Part shown: in pieces, positions 1 to 12,094 of the stretch
Numbering within the stretch: the stretch's first letter is position 1
Layout of the letters: every line of letters begins with the position of its first letter
From: Lytechinus pictus
Lineage: Eukaryota > Echinodermata > Echinoidea > Temnopleuroida > Toxopneustidae
Assembly: GCF_037042905.1 (NCBI RefSeq)
Contig: NC_087254.1
Span: forward strand, 19,989,103 to 20,053,102
DNA: 64,000 nt
Direction: 5' to 3'
Position numbers and translations under genes: made by a program
Notes under the pieces: model-generated
The model's input: the letters and a program-made list of their open reading frames with translations, nothing else
Told to the model about the DNA's origin: nothing
Databases searched by the model: none

Positions 1-525
1 TCATTCGAGCCAACCCATAGCTCAATTTTTAAATTTGATATTGCTGATTGACAAAAATTAATGAATATGATTGACAATCTAACACTGATTCTAGGGAGGG
101 TACCTATACTGAACTTCCTTTTTCCAAATTTGAAATATATATCACTACTTTAGAACTATTTTTTTTACTGGCGGAAGAATTAGGACTATTTTACTCTCTC
201 AAGTGATGAATTTGATCCCGTCAGGTGTAGTCTTCATAAATGCTGATTTATTTTTAAAATGAGCCTGTCGAGGTACCCTTTTCTGGTCAGATATGGAATG
301 TCAGACATTTATCCTATCCACTGGTAGTAAACATTCAACCCTCGAATTTCCTCCTTATTTTTCATGAATTCTTTTTTAAGTGCCACTTTAACACACGAGT
401 CTATGGGAAATGAATTAGGCCTGTGATACCTCATTGTAATGTATTTTCAGAGGTTGCGCTTGACAGACAGAATTATTTTGAATATAATTTTTTTAATATT
501 TTGTTTTCTTTTGTTTTCATTTTAG

Positions 526-846
526 ATCAGGAAGCTAGATAGTGGAGAGGGCACGGATCTGGTCTCAATCGAACGTGTATGCAACGATGAAGCCTGCCCC
601 TCTGATCTCTCTATGAAGCTTGATTTCCGGTGTCTTGAGGGCAGTGAGAACGTGAATGACACTGCGCGTCAATGCGAGTGGTGTTGCACTGGTGATAAAT
701 GTAACGACTATAATGAGAACAGTGGCAATGCTCTAGTGGCGGGAATAATCCTCTCAGGGTGGCCGCCGAACACCAAATTCATCTATGTTATCGTGACTGT
801 CATCTCTTTGGTGATGTCTTTCTCAACTATGAGCATAAGGGTGTAA
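526..846 (+). CDS. Last exon of a Ly6/uPAR-like (three-finger) GPI-anchored protein, partial gene
   Basis: This exon opens after a TTTTCATTTTAG acceptor and reads 106 residues in phase 0 to a TAA. It holds seven cysteines at exon residues 19, 24, 36, 50, 53, 54 and 59. The last group has the form C-x2-CC-x4-CN (CEWCCTGDKCN), the classic C-terminal signature of Ly6/uPAR three-finger domains. A hydrophobic tail follows (FIYVIVTVISLVMSF), as expected for a GPI-attachment signal or a terminal membrane helix. These proteins usually sit on the outer cell surface, secreted through the ER. The N-terminal exons and signal peptide lie upstream of the window. The last codons and the stop (about 830-846) belong to the first unit of the minisatellite that follows, so the present C-terminus may be recent. 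Family assignment is good; the ligand and function are unknown. Confidence 0.72.
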   Translation: MRKLDSGEGTDLVSIERVCNDEACPSDLSMKLDFRCLEGSENVNDTARQCEWCCTGDKCNDYNENSGNALVAGIILSGWPPNTKFIYVIVTVISLVMSFSTMSIRV

Positions 847-1440
847 TGGTAGGACGGGGTAGGAAGAGGAAGGGGCGTGATGGGTTCGGGGATTGGGGGG
901 GGGGGGGGGGGGGGTTACTCAACCATGAACATAAGGGTGTAATGATTGGACGGGGTACGAAGAGGAAGGGGTGTGGGCTCGGGGGGGGGGGTCAACCATA
1001 GACGTGAGGGTGTAATGATGCATAGACGGGGTAGGAAGAGGAAGGGCTCGGGGGGGGGGGTCAACCATGAACATAAGGGTGTAATGATTGGACGGGGTAC
1101 GAAGAGGAAGGGGTGTGGGCTCGGGGGGGGGGGGGGTCAACCATAGACGTGAGGGTGTAATGATGCATAGACGGGGTAGGAAGAGGAAGGGCTCGGGGGG
1201 GGGATCAACCATGAACATAAGGGTGTAATGATTGGACGGGGTACGAAGAGGAAGGGGTGTGGGCTCGGGGGGGGGGGGGTCAACCATAAACGTGAGGATG
1301 TAATGATGCATAGGCGGAATTGGAAGACAAAGGGCTCGGGGGGTCAACCATGAACATGAGGGTGTAATGATGGGACTGGGTAACAAGAGGAAGGGGCTGG
1401 GGGGGGGATCAACTATGGACATGAGGGTGTAATGATGGGA
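831..1440. repeat. G-rich minisatellite with two alternating unit types
   Basis: Units of about 65-75 bp repeat about eight times. Each carries a core like CATGAACATAAGGGTGTAATG, then GACGGGGTA, GAAGAGGAAGGG, and a run of 8-18 Gs. Two forms alternate, one with GAACATAAGGG...GATTGGACGG and one with AGACGTGAGGG...GATGCATAGACGG, which indicates expansion as a dimer. The first, most diverged unit contains the stop codon of the preceding Ly6-like exon. Open frames on both strands here come from the repeat and are not genes. Confidence 0.9.
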
Positions 1441-1449
1441 CGGTGGAGA

Positions 1450-2680
1450 GGGAGGGGCGTGGGTTCGAGGAAATCACACCGACATTACTATACAACTCCT
1501 TGACCACTAACGGAGTTGATTGGCCGTGAAGAAGTTATTAAGTTGACACTGCACACCTCGTAGGTGTTTAGGTCCACAGGTGTTAAAATGCAATGATGTT
1601 TCTTTGGCATTAAAAACATGATAAAGCCAGCATGAAACATTTTTAATTAGTTTTATCATTAATATTATCAATATCGGAAAGCGTTTGAAATAGTCTCATG
1701 ACGTTGCAAAAAAGTGAAACATTTCGATTGTTTTTTGAGGGAATATCGGGATTCAGACTAGTTTGTTAAAAAGAGCGTAGGATATGAAAACATTTTTCTT
1801 TACATGTTAATTACATCAATGCTACGAAAGCATGAATGTTTGATTAATACAAATGAAACACTATTTACTTTAGACAATGTCAGAGGAATTGAAAATTAGA
1901 TAGTTTATTTACAAATTAATCGCATGATTTGTTTGCAGTGTAGTGTATTTCTGGTCATGAAAAAAATATGTCTCCTCCATTTCTCCTCTTCAGATAAAAG
2001 AATGGTACCGATAGGGTGCCACAGTGGAACAACCTTTTTGAACAGCGCCATCTCACGATTTAAACATTACAACCCATCGAGATAATTCTTACTACTGAAT
2101 TCGATATACTGTAAAAGAGAAGCTTACCGTGACATTGTTAAATGTTTCTCTGACATTTTGAGAAAAAGCATTACCCTTCGGTCCTTTCCAATAGTGTATG
2201 TTTGGTTTTCATGTAGTACAATCAACCCCACGCGCGAAACCATTCATTAATAATTTGCAGATTTTTATTTTGATTGTTGTTAAGGCAACATTCAAAGCCT
2301 CACTATTATTGTATTGTATTGAATCGACATAACAAACACATTTCACATGGTAAAAAGAGTCTTTGAAAGGGCATTGAGATGAGGGGGAAAACCCCGGCTC
2401 CACCCATGCACTTGGAATTGGTGTGATCTCTATTCTGCAACAACTTTCAGTGGATAAACTCGGGAGATCGACGTTCGACAGGGACAGATTCAGAAGTGGG
2501 TATGAGGACCGTGCCCTTTATTACCCCTCCCTCCTTTTTATACTATTATAGTTCATTATGAAGCATGCGGGGTGGGGGGGGGGGGGGGCGCAATGTGAAT
2601 CCGTTTTTATTACACCGGCATGAGATTATGAAGAAATTAAGCCAGTTAAATAATATCTTCGATCAAACCATGCTGTCTGT
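1450..2680. other. Intergenic, no gene seen
   Basis: AT-rich sequence without a convincing exon, RNA gene or long repeat. A run of about 16 Gs lies near 2573-2588. Confidence 0.5.
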
Positions 2681-2682
2681 TA

Positions 2683-2793
2683 CAGGGGCCGCGGAAACGT
2701 GTACAAAAAAGTAAAAATGACCATAATTATGATTGTGACTTTTTGCATGATCAGCCCCCCCCCCCCACTTTGAAAACCGTTCCGCGGCCCCTG
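2683..2793. mobile_element. Short palindromic MITE-like element
   Basis: It begins CAGGGGCCGCGGAA and ends with the near-complement TTCCGCGGCCCCTG. The interior is AT-rich and contains a run of about 14 Cs. It has the form of a non-autonomous inverted-repeat element of about 110 bp with no coding capacity. Confidence 0.6.
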
Positions 2794-3459
2794 TGTTACT
2801 TATCAAGTAATATCACACAGTACGATATTTTTTTTTGCTGGCCTGGCAGTTTGGCGGTTTAACTAATGTGTAACCATAGTAACAGCAGAATATGAATGTT
2901 CTAATGCATTTCTTTATGTATTTCATGCATGCAAAGCCACCATTCATCTATTTACCGAAATTGAATGAGTGTATTTTTAATTAGAGGTGTTTTGATGTAT
3001 ACATATTTCCGTCCAAACTACTTACACTGTTACAACTATGCACTTATTGATATTGTTCAGAAAGATATCATAATACGTAGACTAATTACAGAGCGGAAAA
3101 AGTAGAATAGTGACGCTAATTGTTGTGAAAAGTTTACTTATAGAGTTCGTATTCGTAACATTTATCCCTATTTTGCCGTTTCATATTTTCATACATTGAT
3201 TTCTTTCCTATTATTATGTACCTTCTATTTTCCGTTCGTTTATTTTCATGGCATTTATACAAATCGATTTCGCAATAGCCCCATACCATATTTCATAGCT
3301 GAATAAAAGACATGCCCAATCAATAAACCCATTGCTCATTTGAAAGCAATACCAGCCTACTTGCAATATCAAGTTTTTTCATGAATGAGGAAATCAACTC
3401 TTTTATTTAATATCCATATATTTTTATTGATCTTTTACAGCTTACTTATTTTGTTTTTA

Positions 3460-3692
3460 TTATTCTTAATTCACCTTTTCCTCATTATCTTATGTACATG
3501 TACATAAATTTTCATTGCCTAAGTATTCTTGCCTATACACATATTTCTCATGTCAGTTTTTACAAAGGTTACTGCTTTTTAATGTTTGAAATATGTAATG
3601 AGTCTTTTAATTGTTTTTACTTTGTATACATGACCAATTCAGCCATTTGGCTGCGACTCATGTTTTTAATAAACCTTGAATTGAATTGAATC
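3460..3692 (+). mobile_element. 3' end fragment of a LINE
   Basis: The segment ends with a small hairpin (CAGCCATTTGGCTG, about 3641-3654), then TTTAATAAACC and a short GAATT repeat. This is the way 3' ends of CR1-like LINEs in this window terminate (compare 11764 and 62052). No reverse transcriptase remains. Confidence 0.5.
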
Positions 3693-4320
3693 ATGCTAAT
3701 GGCGTAGCCGTTATAGTTTGGTATGTCGTCATCGTTATTTTCCTTCTTTCCTTAAAATGATTATTGTAAATATATTTCTTAAGTTTTCATAATTCTTTGT
3801 ACAAAAGTGGATGTTTGATATATATCTTAAATTTGAAGCAGATAAAAATCGGAATTAAAATGAAAAAAAATTTCAATACCATTCATCAAGCGAACACATT
3901 GATGAAAAATATCCGTTAAGGCTATTAAAATTTTTAGCAATTTGTGAAAAGACAACTTATGATGAAAAATAACGTTTAATTATTATCTACCGTAGTACGT
4001 GGTTTCTATTGATAAGTAATTTTGGGGTCAAAATTCAAGTTAAAGCCAAGTTTTTCTCACCATTTTGAACAAGGTTTTGATAATAGCAATTCCTTGTTAT
4101 ACGATAATTATGCAAATCAATTTTTATCGTTCGTTGTGTTTGTATTTTTTAATAGTTATATCAAGAAATTTTTATAAATTTCGATTAAGAGTTAAAGCAA
4201 ATAAAAGAATATACAGTGGAAGATTGAATTCATTCATTTCATTCATTTTGTTAGCGACGATTTGGAGACGAAGTTTAATCATCATTTCTGTTTAGTAATT
4301 GAAAGACCGAACGGAATTGC
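3693..4320. other. Intergenic, nothing recognised
   Basis: AT-rich; short open frames only, none resembling a known protein. Confidence 0.4.
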
Positions 4321-4324
4321 TCTA

Positions 4325-4630
4325 GGAATAATAATAATGATAATACTAATACTAATTGTAATAAGAGGCATTTATATAGCGCCATCTATCTAAACTAATC
4401 TGTTCCGAGGCGCATTGTCATGATATTATTATTACTCCGGTTTTAGCTCGAGCTGCCTTTCAGCGCTCGGTGCATTCAAAGAATTAATCCTGCCGGGTAC
4501 CCATTCACCTCACCTGGGTTGAGTGCAGCACAATATGCGTAAATTTCTTGCTGAAGGAAAACACGCCGTGGCTGGGATTCGAAACCACGCCCCTCTGATT
4601 GAAAGACGAGAGTCGTAACCACTAGACTTA
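4325..4630 (-). mobile_element. tRNA-derived SINE, minus strand
   Basis: Read on the minus strand it starts with a tRNA-like head containing GTCTAGTGGTTA (box A region) and GGTTTCGAATCCC (box B region). A body follows that includes the GAAATTTACGCA and GGGTACCCGGCAGGATTAAT motifs and ends in an ATT-rich tail. It shares this order with copies at 9389-9664 (+) and 44585-44872 (-), so the three are one family of about 280-300 bp, transcribed by Pol III when active. It presumably depends on a LINE for transposition. Confidence 0.8.
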
Positions 4631-4639
4631 GTTATGATA

Positions 4640-5060
4640 ATTATAAAAGAAAAATTATTGTATAAACGTCACTATGCAATTTAAATCTGTTATATTGATA
4701 TATTATATTGTTCTATGCTATTCATAAAGTTTTAATAAATTAATCTTTGGTGTAAAAAAAAATTATTAACGATACGTATATTTTTCTTTTAAAACTAATA
4801 TGTTTGAGAGAATGTAAAGAGAATGACGTTACGGAAATCGAATTTGGTGAAGTGATCATAAATGCCCGTTTTCGCAACTGGATGTTATTTAATGCAGAGC
4901 AGTCATTTCATGATCGTAATTTAACTTATTATTATTATTTTTTTTTGCAACTCGTAGTCAATCTTAACTAATCTTTTTTTTTACCTTCTAACAATATTTT
5001 TTTGTTTTATTGCAAATTTGCCATTAATGGTAACTTTCAAGGAACATTAGTCATTTTTAT
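4640..5060. other. Intergenic, AT-rich
   Basis: No gene or repeat boundary identified. Confidence 0.35.
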
Positions 5061-5067
5061 GTTTGTC

Positions 5068-5206
5068 GAGATCACTGGCGGATCAACGGGGGGGGGGGGG
5101 CACAGCCGGCCCGTGCCCCCTTTTGAAAGTGAAGACTTTTTTCTGCTTGTCAAATTTTTCATTGGGAAAATGCACCCCCCTTAGAAAATCCTGGATCCGC
5201 CCCTGC
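5068..5206. mobile_element. G/C-homopolymer MITE-like repeat
   Basis: The ends are imperfect inverted copies (CTGGCGGATCAACGGGG and CTGGATCCGCCCCTG) and the interior has a 12-G tract plus the TGCTTGTCAAATTTTTC segment found in related elements at 35.9 and 49.0 kb. Confidence 0.5.
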
Positions 5207-5391
5207 TGACTCGAGCTTGAGTTGTACAGTAAAGTTACCACGACCCTGATTCAACAGAGTAACGTAATCAAATGCAAGCCTATGATTGATATTTTGACTT
5301 ATAGTTGATTAAATGGTTCTTAAAACTTGCCCTGATGTAAAGAGAAATTAAGTGAGGGAAATGGGGATTTGGGTTCATAGCGAGCCAAAAA

Positions 5392-5535
5392 AAAGAAGAA
5401 GAAGAAGAAGAAAGAAAGGAAGGAAGGAAGAAGAAGAAAACGTATTTGGATGGAAAGTAGGTTAAAATAAGACATGATCGAGCAAGAGAGAGAAGGAGAG
5501 AGAGAGAGTGGGGGGGGGGGGGGGAAGGGGGAGGG
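5392..5535. repeat. Purine-rich simple repeat
   Basis: Runs of GAA, GGAA and GA, then a poly-G tract of about 14. Open frames here on the minus strand are low-complexity shadows. Confidence 0.8.
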
Positions 5536-5952
5536 AGAGATATTAAGGGAAAAAGTGAGAGATAAACAAAAAAAACCAAACTAAATAATTAAAAATACGT
5601 TCAAAACTAAATTACGCGCACTGCTAGATTCTCAAAGCTTTATGACGCAATAAAAGAGCTAAGAGTGCGTATTGGCACTATGTCTTGGCTACCACCAACC
5701 AGACACACATAGGCAGTTGATTTCCCTGACAAGAAAATATGATAGCAAGTATTTTTTTTCAAAGATGAAACATGGAAAAATTGCATTTCACATTGACTCG
5801 TCAAACATGGAACAGTGACACACGCGAGACTGTTCAATCAAAATAAGCAAACAAAACGAAAGAAAGAAAGAAACCATTGCCGATCATTGATGACTATGAC
5901 CAACAAGCAGCATCAATGAGAAAGGGCATCCCAGTCAGAAGACATCCTTGTT

Positions 5953-7494
5953 ATGAGGCTGACCGAATATCATCTCGCAGCTACCCCTGCCGTCATCCCG
6001 CTAACCATGGTTATCCTCACCATTGCCGGAGGTATACCTGTCGGTGTTCATGGTCTGAGAAAGAATGACAGGACAGCTATATTGGTTGGTTCTAGCGCAG
6101 TTGTCTTCGGCCTTACTTTCCTGCTCTATTACGGGCTTCGGATCGCCCCAATGCGACGAGCCATACTTCATAACCGACTGCCAGCTAGCAGGAGGGGAAA
6201 GAGATTCGGTTTACCTCATAACCGTGTCCATCCGGCTAACCAGAGGTTAAGAGTGGTCCGAGAATCGTCACATCTGATGGGCCAATACAAACCGGTTAGA
6301 ACTAGAAGGTAATCCCTTCATTTTTTTGTTTAAAGTATATTCTACCTAATTTTCTGTTTAGGCTGAAGTGTAGCTACACCTAAGAAATTGATCTTGACCA
6401 ATGATATGTCAATCGAAAAAAATGCGATAGCTTTATCACTTATATGTCTGACTTTGCTTTGTTGGTCCTAACATAGCTTTCAGAGAGATTGTTGTTCGTT
6501 CATTTTTCATAGTAAGTGCAATCATTATTCTCTGCCAGGGACAAAAATGAAGATTTTTCTTTTTGGGCATTGCCCTGGGAAGCGGGGGTGCTGAAAAGAT
6601 TTTAATTGGGAGTGCTGCGTGTGTTATAGGCAGTGCCCCCTGGAAATTTGGTATAGATTATGACAAATGGCAAAAATGTAACCAAAATGAACGACATTTT
6701 GTAGGACCCCCCCCTTTTTTTTTTTGCTTTTCAAACTTCTTGTGACCGGAACCACCTTCATCTGGTATAGTAATCCCCCTTTTTGTCAAATATACTTCGA
6801 GAGCACCCCCAGTAAAAATCGTTCCTAGGGCCATGTCTATAGGGCCTATTTATTTCAAGGAGTCTTTACTTCCTCCAAAACATGGAGAATCGGGGCTAAC
6901 GGCAAATAAACATAATGGTCGCTACTTTACACAATTTTGAGTCAGGTTTGGCCATCGTGATTTGTTTTGAAACTGATCTCTGCATTAACAAAGTAATCTA
7001 GAAAATTCTCGACGCCGGCAGGTTGAGTCCGTCGTCGGGGTCATCCGGGCATACTGGTTTCCACGTTTGTTACGTAATACTCACTTTATGAATATGACAA
7101 CAGTTATATGAAAACGATAAACACAAAATTATTGATCGCACAGGAATGAAAATAGAAATTGCAAAAAGCAAACAGTATTTTAGAAGAAGACTCTACTGGC
7201 CCAGGGAGCAATGACTGTTAAGCCATTTTGGTTTAGTGAAAAGCTCTCAATAAACATGGTTTTATTTTCATTGTCATAACTTTCAGTTGTCCTGGTGGTT
7301 CATTACACTTGGAGCAAATACCACTGGCGGTAGACGGGCATCAGATACGTCAGACCGCCAGCGCCATCTTCCCTGTTCCAGACAGTCCAGTTTTGATGAA
7401 TCGGTGGATATTCGCATGGCGTTCGCTCAGCTGCAGCACGTTAAACGATCAAGACACGCAGTGCACCATGGAACCTACCATTGATGGATGTTAG
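5953..7494 (+). CDS. Cluster gene A: small two-TM protein without a PPxY tail
   Basis: Proposed exons are 5953-6308 and 7287-7494 (187 residues). The first ATG after an in-frame stop was taken as start. Residues 10-33 and 41-61 form two hydrophobic helices joined by a short polar loop (LRKNDR), and a basic stretch follows (MRRAILHNRLPASRRGKR). The donor AAG|GTAATC gives a phase-2 junction, exactly as in genes B-F, and the acceptor is TAACTTTCAG. With that junction exon 2 reads SCPGGSLHLEQ... to a TAG. The alternative phase-0 frame of exon 2 (GGRRASDTSDRQRH..., ending GTYH) looks more like a cytosolic tail and would need the weaker donor CCG|GTTAGA at 6295. The gene is grouped with B-F by position, strand, helix pair and intron phase; sequence identity is low. 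Membership is inferred and function unknown. Confidence 0.5.
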
Positions 7495-8640
7495 CGAGGG
7501 TCATGTGGTTGGCTCATAACCAATGGTTGCGCCCCTTACACTGATACAATAGAAACAGCATTGCTCTCACAAGCATTGACTAGAAGAGGATGCAGTGGGA
7601 TTTGGAGATGATTTATACATGTTCTATGCCATCAGGGCGAGATGAGAGTTAAGGGGAGAAGCTAAATTAATGAAGAAAAAAAAATCATAATCGGCCTTTA
7701 TAAACATTATGTATAACGGCTCAGAGATTGAGGCATGTTATTACAAACCATGTCTGAAGTTTATTCTCAAAACCAGAATTTGTGCTTTAAAGTTAAACGT
7801 GGCCAAATAAGACTCTAAATTGTTAAAATGTTTACTATATAATTACGCTTGCTTAATATTATTAATACACCCCCTTTGAAATTTGACAGAATTAGTTTAG
7901 TAATCTTTATTTGAAATATAACTATAAATCTCTGAATTAAACCAAATTTAAAATTGATTAAAGGACCAGAGTGGGATATAAAATCGTCAATAAAATGTTT
8001 TCGATACAAGACATACATCTACTGATTTATTTATTCATTGATTTAGTCAATATTTTACGTTTTACAATTACTGTACCTTGGATTATATGGCAGAATTCAT
8101 TAACTTTCGTTACCGTGCACATTCAGAAAACCAACAATCCACCATTTAGACAATTCTGTGAACAGAAAAAAATAAAGCCGTGCTCAGAGGCGTATCTAAG
8201 GGGGGGGGGGGCAATGGGGAACGTACCCCTTTCTTTGCATTAGTATGGTCGAGGCGCAAAGAAGGAAAGAAAGAACTAAAAAGTGTGTGTGGGGATGGGG
8301 AGGGGGGGGGGGGGTCTCTTCAGCCCGGTTTGCGGCTCCTGCAACAGTCTCTCATGTCTGTAATTATGGTAATAGGAAAGTAGAAGGACGGGGGCACAAT
8401 TTTTGTACTTGAATGAAAATCCGACTAGAAAAAACCCATGTTCATGTTCACGAGAAAGAAGTATGTGCTCCAAGGTACTGCCTTTAAAGCTATAAAGGTA
8501 TACAGACCCAAATCGTAAGCCTTTTTTGGCCGAGAAAGACACATTTCACTCAACATGATTTAATTTTTTGTTCCAATATTGCTTCAGTGTTTGAGATCGC
8601 TAATCCGTCCGGTCATCCGTCCCCAGATACTACTTTTCTT
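7495..8640. other. Intergenic with G-tract repeats
   Basis: No gene seen. Two poly-G tracts (about 8200-8210 and 8299-8313) lie in what look like fragments of the G-rich repeats described elsewhere. Confidence 0.4.
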
Positions 8641-8645
8641 ATTCA

Positions 8646-9183
8646 AAGGACAAGTCCATCCAAACCAAAAGTTGTTTGAATAAAAAGAGAAATCCAACAA
8701 GTATAACACTGAACATTTCTTCAAAATCGGACGTGAAATATGAAAGTTATGACATAATAAATTTTCACTTAATTTCACAAAACAGTTATATGCACATCCT
8801 GGTCGGTATGCAATTGAGGGGACTGATGACGTCACCAACTCACTGTTTCTCTTGTATTATATTAAATGAAAGATGAAATAATCTAATTTTGCTCCTGATT
8901 GTCCTAGTTCAGTCAAGTTGGTCCTTAATGTCATGTCTGTAAAAAATGAAATATTGTATAATTCAAACAATAAAAAAAACTATAACATTATAAGGAATAG
9001 TGAGTGGGGGACATCATCGTCTCTCTCATTTGCATATCTGTTTTGTGAAAAATAAGCAAAACTCCAAAATGTCATATCTTTCTTATTTTACATCCGATTT
9101 TGATGATTTTTTCATCAATATGCTTGTTGATTTTTCTCTATCGATTCAAATCAACATTTTTCCTGGGTGGACTTGACCTTTAA
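8646..9183. mobile_element. MITE family 1, copy 1
   Basis: The left end AAAGGACAAGTCCATCCAAA is complemented by the right end CTGGGTGGACTTGACCTTT. Inside both arms are inverted copies of AGAGAAA(A)TC(C)AACAA and AAAATCGGA, and a TTTCACAAAACAGTTATATG segment near the middle of the left arm. The copy at 59381-59996 has the same arrangement. Non-coding, about 540-615 bp; mobilised presumably by an unidentified DNA transposase. Confidence 0.8.
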
Positions 9184-9388
9184 GTATCAATTTACTACCC
9201 TCATATTGCACATTGCAATGGTTTAAAGGCCTGCTCCATCTTTGTGAATGCAGCCATACTTTTGATGGACAGAAAAGTTGAAGGAAACGAGCAATTTTCC
9301 CATGAAAAATAATGTACAGGTCCCATGACGCTGATTGGCTCATGAAATCAAACTCAATTTTGTTTTCTATTAACTTCTGTTCCAAGGG

Positions 9389-9664
9389 TGCGTCGTGGTC
9401 TAGTGGTTCTGACTCTCGCCTTTCAAACAGAGGGTCGTGGGTTCGAATCCTAACCATGGCGTGTTTTCCTTCAGCAAGAAATTTATCTGCACTGTGCATG
9501 CTGCACTCGGCCCAGGTGAGGTGAATGGGTACCCGGCAGGATTAATTCCTTGCATGCACTGAGCGCCGGTGATGGTAGCTCGAGCTAAAGCCGGGGTAAT
9601 AATAACAGCGTGTTGTATTCTCAGGCAAAAGGCGCTTTATAAATACAGCTATTATTATTATTAT
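9389..9664 (+). mobile_element. tRNA-derived SINE, plus strand
   Basis: The clearest copy in the window. The head is GTCGTGGTCTAGTGGTTCTG (A box) with GGGTTCGAATCC (B box). The body has GGGTACCCGGCAGGATTAAT, and the 3' end is CGCTTTATAAATACAGC followed by (TTA)n. The anticodon arm no longer pairs well, so it is not a functional tRNA. Confidence 0.85.
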
Positions 9665-9699
9665 GAGTATGTCACGTGTTTAAACTTTTGTTGGATTCC

Positions 9700-10370
9700 T
9701 CATCGAATATCTTACTCAGTATCTTAACTTGTAATATTGAATAAATCCAATCTAAAGAAATATCCGATCTTGCATCCAACAAATATGTATACACGTATTT
9801 CTTTTTCTCTCTGTTTTTTTTTTTTTTTTGGGGGGGGGGGGACAATATTTCGCCTCTTGTTCATGGTTACCATCAGTCAATCTGAAAACAAGAATATCTT
9901 GTCGATCGTACTGTATGACCTAGCTATTCATGAAAATAACAAATAGTGCTTGGAATAAAGTGCAAACAAACAAAAATGAGCTCGAGCTTAATATAGGCAC
10001 CGGCCGGGGGGGGGGGGGGCAGTCAAATATATTGCTGTACACATGCGTGACCCCCAAAACGCGTTTAAAGGGGTGGTGCTTCTTTCAGTTTTGGACGCGG
10101 GTCGCGCGTGCACTCGTTAAAGGTATATATCAAAAGGGTGGTTTTTAAAGACTGGTCGATGGTCAATCGCGGGGTCAAACGTGTTTAGGTAGGTCTATGT
10201 TTTTTCCCCATTTTTTAAGACTAGCCAAACGTGTTTAGGGTATGTTTTTCCCCAAGCTTTTTTCAAGTTCCCCGGGGCTTTTCCTCCTCGTTTCTGTATA
10301 GTGTCGGGTTCTTCCCGATTGTGGTATTTTAACCATAACTGCACGGGGGGGGGGGGGGGGATGCAATAGG
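9700..10370. other. Intergenic with several poly-G tracts
   Basis: Poly-G tracts at about 9829-9841, 10006-10019 and 10345-10359. A motif like ACGTGTTTAGG recurs at 10169 and 10229. No gene. Confidence 0.4.
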
Positions 10371-10377
10371 CCTATCC

Positions 10378-11158
10378 ATGCATGTGAATATAGTTTTGTA
10401 TATCGTGTTAACAAGAACTTTAGTTGCAAAGAATTCATTTGTCTTCTCCGGGCCTGCCTACTGGAACTTTCTGCCTCAAGATTTCAAAGAATCCCCCGAT
10501 GTAAATATTTTTAAACGCAAACTAAAAAGAAATATTAATTCTGCAATACTCGTTGCAAACAGGTCAAGCTGAATAACTAATTTAAATATACTCGACTTTT
10601 GTGTATATGCGTATTATATGCGCTCATATTATATACATAGTCATACAATTATTTGTTTTATTATTTTTTCTCCTTAAAATTGCAATTAGCCAAAGTATCT
10701 GCTCCTGCTGTCCGCCTTCTTTCTTCTTTCTTTCTACTTAGTGTACTGCACTCCTCTGTCCCTCCTGTCTTCTCCCCCTCACCTCCCCCTCTCTTATAAT
10801 ATTGTAAAACGTAATCACACGATCCATCAGTTACGTTTTTGTCAAATGAACAAAAATTGTTTGTATTTATTTGTAAACAAAATCATTATTAAGACCCAAT
10901 GTTTATTTTTTGTAATTTTGTAATGTAACTAAGATAGGGGCTTGCCTCTTGTACAAGCTTTGCTTTTTTCGGCAAGTCCCTCCGTTTTTATACTTTTAAA
11001 TACAAATGTCATTTGAGATATCTTTATTTACTGAATTGTGTTCCTTAAATCTATGATTATGTTATATATATTATATTTTGTCTTGTAGTATTTTCGACCT
11101 TGTTATGTTATGTTTATCATATTATGTACAATTGTGAAACGGAAATAAATAAATAAAT
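10378..11158 (+). mobile_element. 3' end of a CR1/jockey-like LINE: ORF2 C-terminus plus 3' UTR
   Basis: A 5'-truncated reading frame (10378-10572) ends in FSGPAYWNFLPQDFKESP and NIFKRKLKRNI. This matches the usual C-terminal pattern of CR1-like ORF2 proteins: GPxxWNxLP, then FKxxLK. The 3' UTR carries a hairpin at 10937-10980 (GGGGCTTGCC pairing with GGCAAGTCCC) whose loop contains ACAAGCTTTGCTTTT. The element ends in GGAAATAAATAAATAAA. It is a dead remnant, truncated at the 5' end as is common for LINEs. Confidence 0.75.
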
Positions 11159-11584
11159 ATCTAACCTTATTGTATAGCAAGTACACTAAACTTGTTTAGG
11201 GGTCATTCTGCATGGCGACAACTTAGGGGCCAAAATGTGATGAAGCCCGCGAAAAAATTGTTTAGGGGGTTATTTTGCACACAGAGACAAACTCGTCTAG
11301 GGGGTGTTTGGAAATAATTTAGTCACGCATGTGTGTACAGCAGTACATTTGGGAGGGGGGGGGGGGGAGCACCGGTATAGGCATAATGAGTGCATACCTA
11401 GTCCTGTTTGTATATAAAAGTAAAATAAGATAGATCCAGAAGGTGCTTACAGGTTCTTCGAGCAGCCGGTAGTCGGGGTAAACGTATATAGAAATATTCG
11501 CTACCCGCACTGCCCGCCCTTCTCTTTTTTCTTTCCTGTATATAAACGTATATATGAATAAGTCGATTATATTTTCTTCATTTC

Positions 11585-11764
11585 CAAGGGGGGGGGGTCC
11601 ACACTTTACAAGCTTTGCTTTTTAGTGGACCCCCCTCATTTCCATTTATGCTCAATATTATACTGTTTTTTGTTTTACGAAGTAAGAATGCTCTTCTGTA
11701 AAATTGTATTTGATTCGTATTACTTTATGTTTTGAATGGAAATGGAATAAAGAATTGAATTGAC
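11585..11764 (+). mobile_element. LINE 3' UTR fragment with conserved-loop hairpin
   Basis: A stem GGGGTCCAC/GTGGACCCC (about 11594-11633) encloses the same loop core, ACAAGCTTTGCTTTT, seen at 10951. About 130 bp of AT-rich sequence then ends in GGAATAAAGAATTGAATTG. No ORF remains. Confidence 0.7.
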
Positions 11765-12094
11765 AATATGCAGGTTGCCCCCCCCCCCGGTGCCCCCTCC
11801 CTCATTCGGGCAGAGAATTTACATCGTTTTGTTGTCGAGGGCCATCGCAACGGCATGTGTGTTTAATGATGACGTGAACTGTTCAATGAGGCGTGACACC
11901 CGAATCTATCGATGTATAGTATATACTATTGTTGTCAAATATTCTACACCTACACGAATAGGAACTGCTATAATCTGTGTCATATATCGACTATTACTAT
12001 TACTTAGCCCGGTGTATCTTACAGGCAGGCCTGGGATATCAATTTAGAACTGTTAATTGCGTTGCCAATATGTGAAAATTTTCTGTTATCATCG

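Noticed and set aside
919-1422. 167-codon minus-strand ORF rich in Pro
   Set aside because: Translation of the minisatellite's complement (C-tracts); the repeat unit keeps the frame open.
831-1440. CRISPR-like regular repeats
   Set aside because: Units are contiguous without unique spacers and the genome is eukaryotic.
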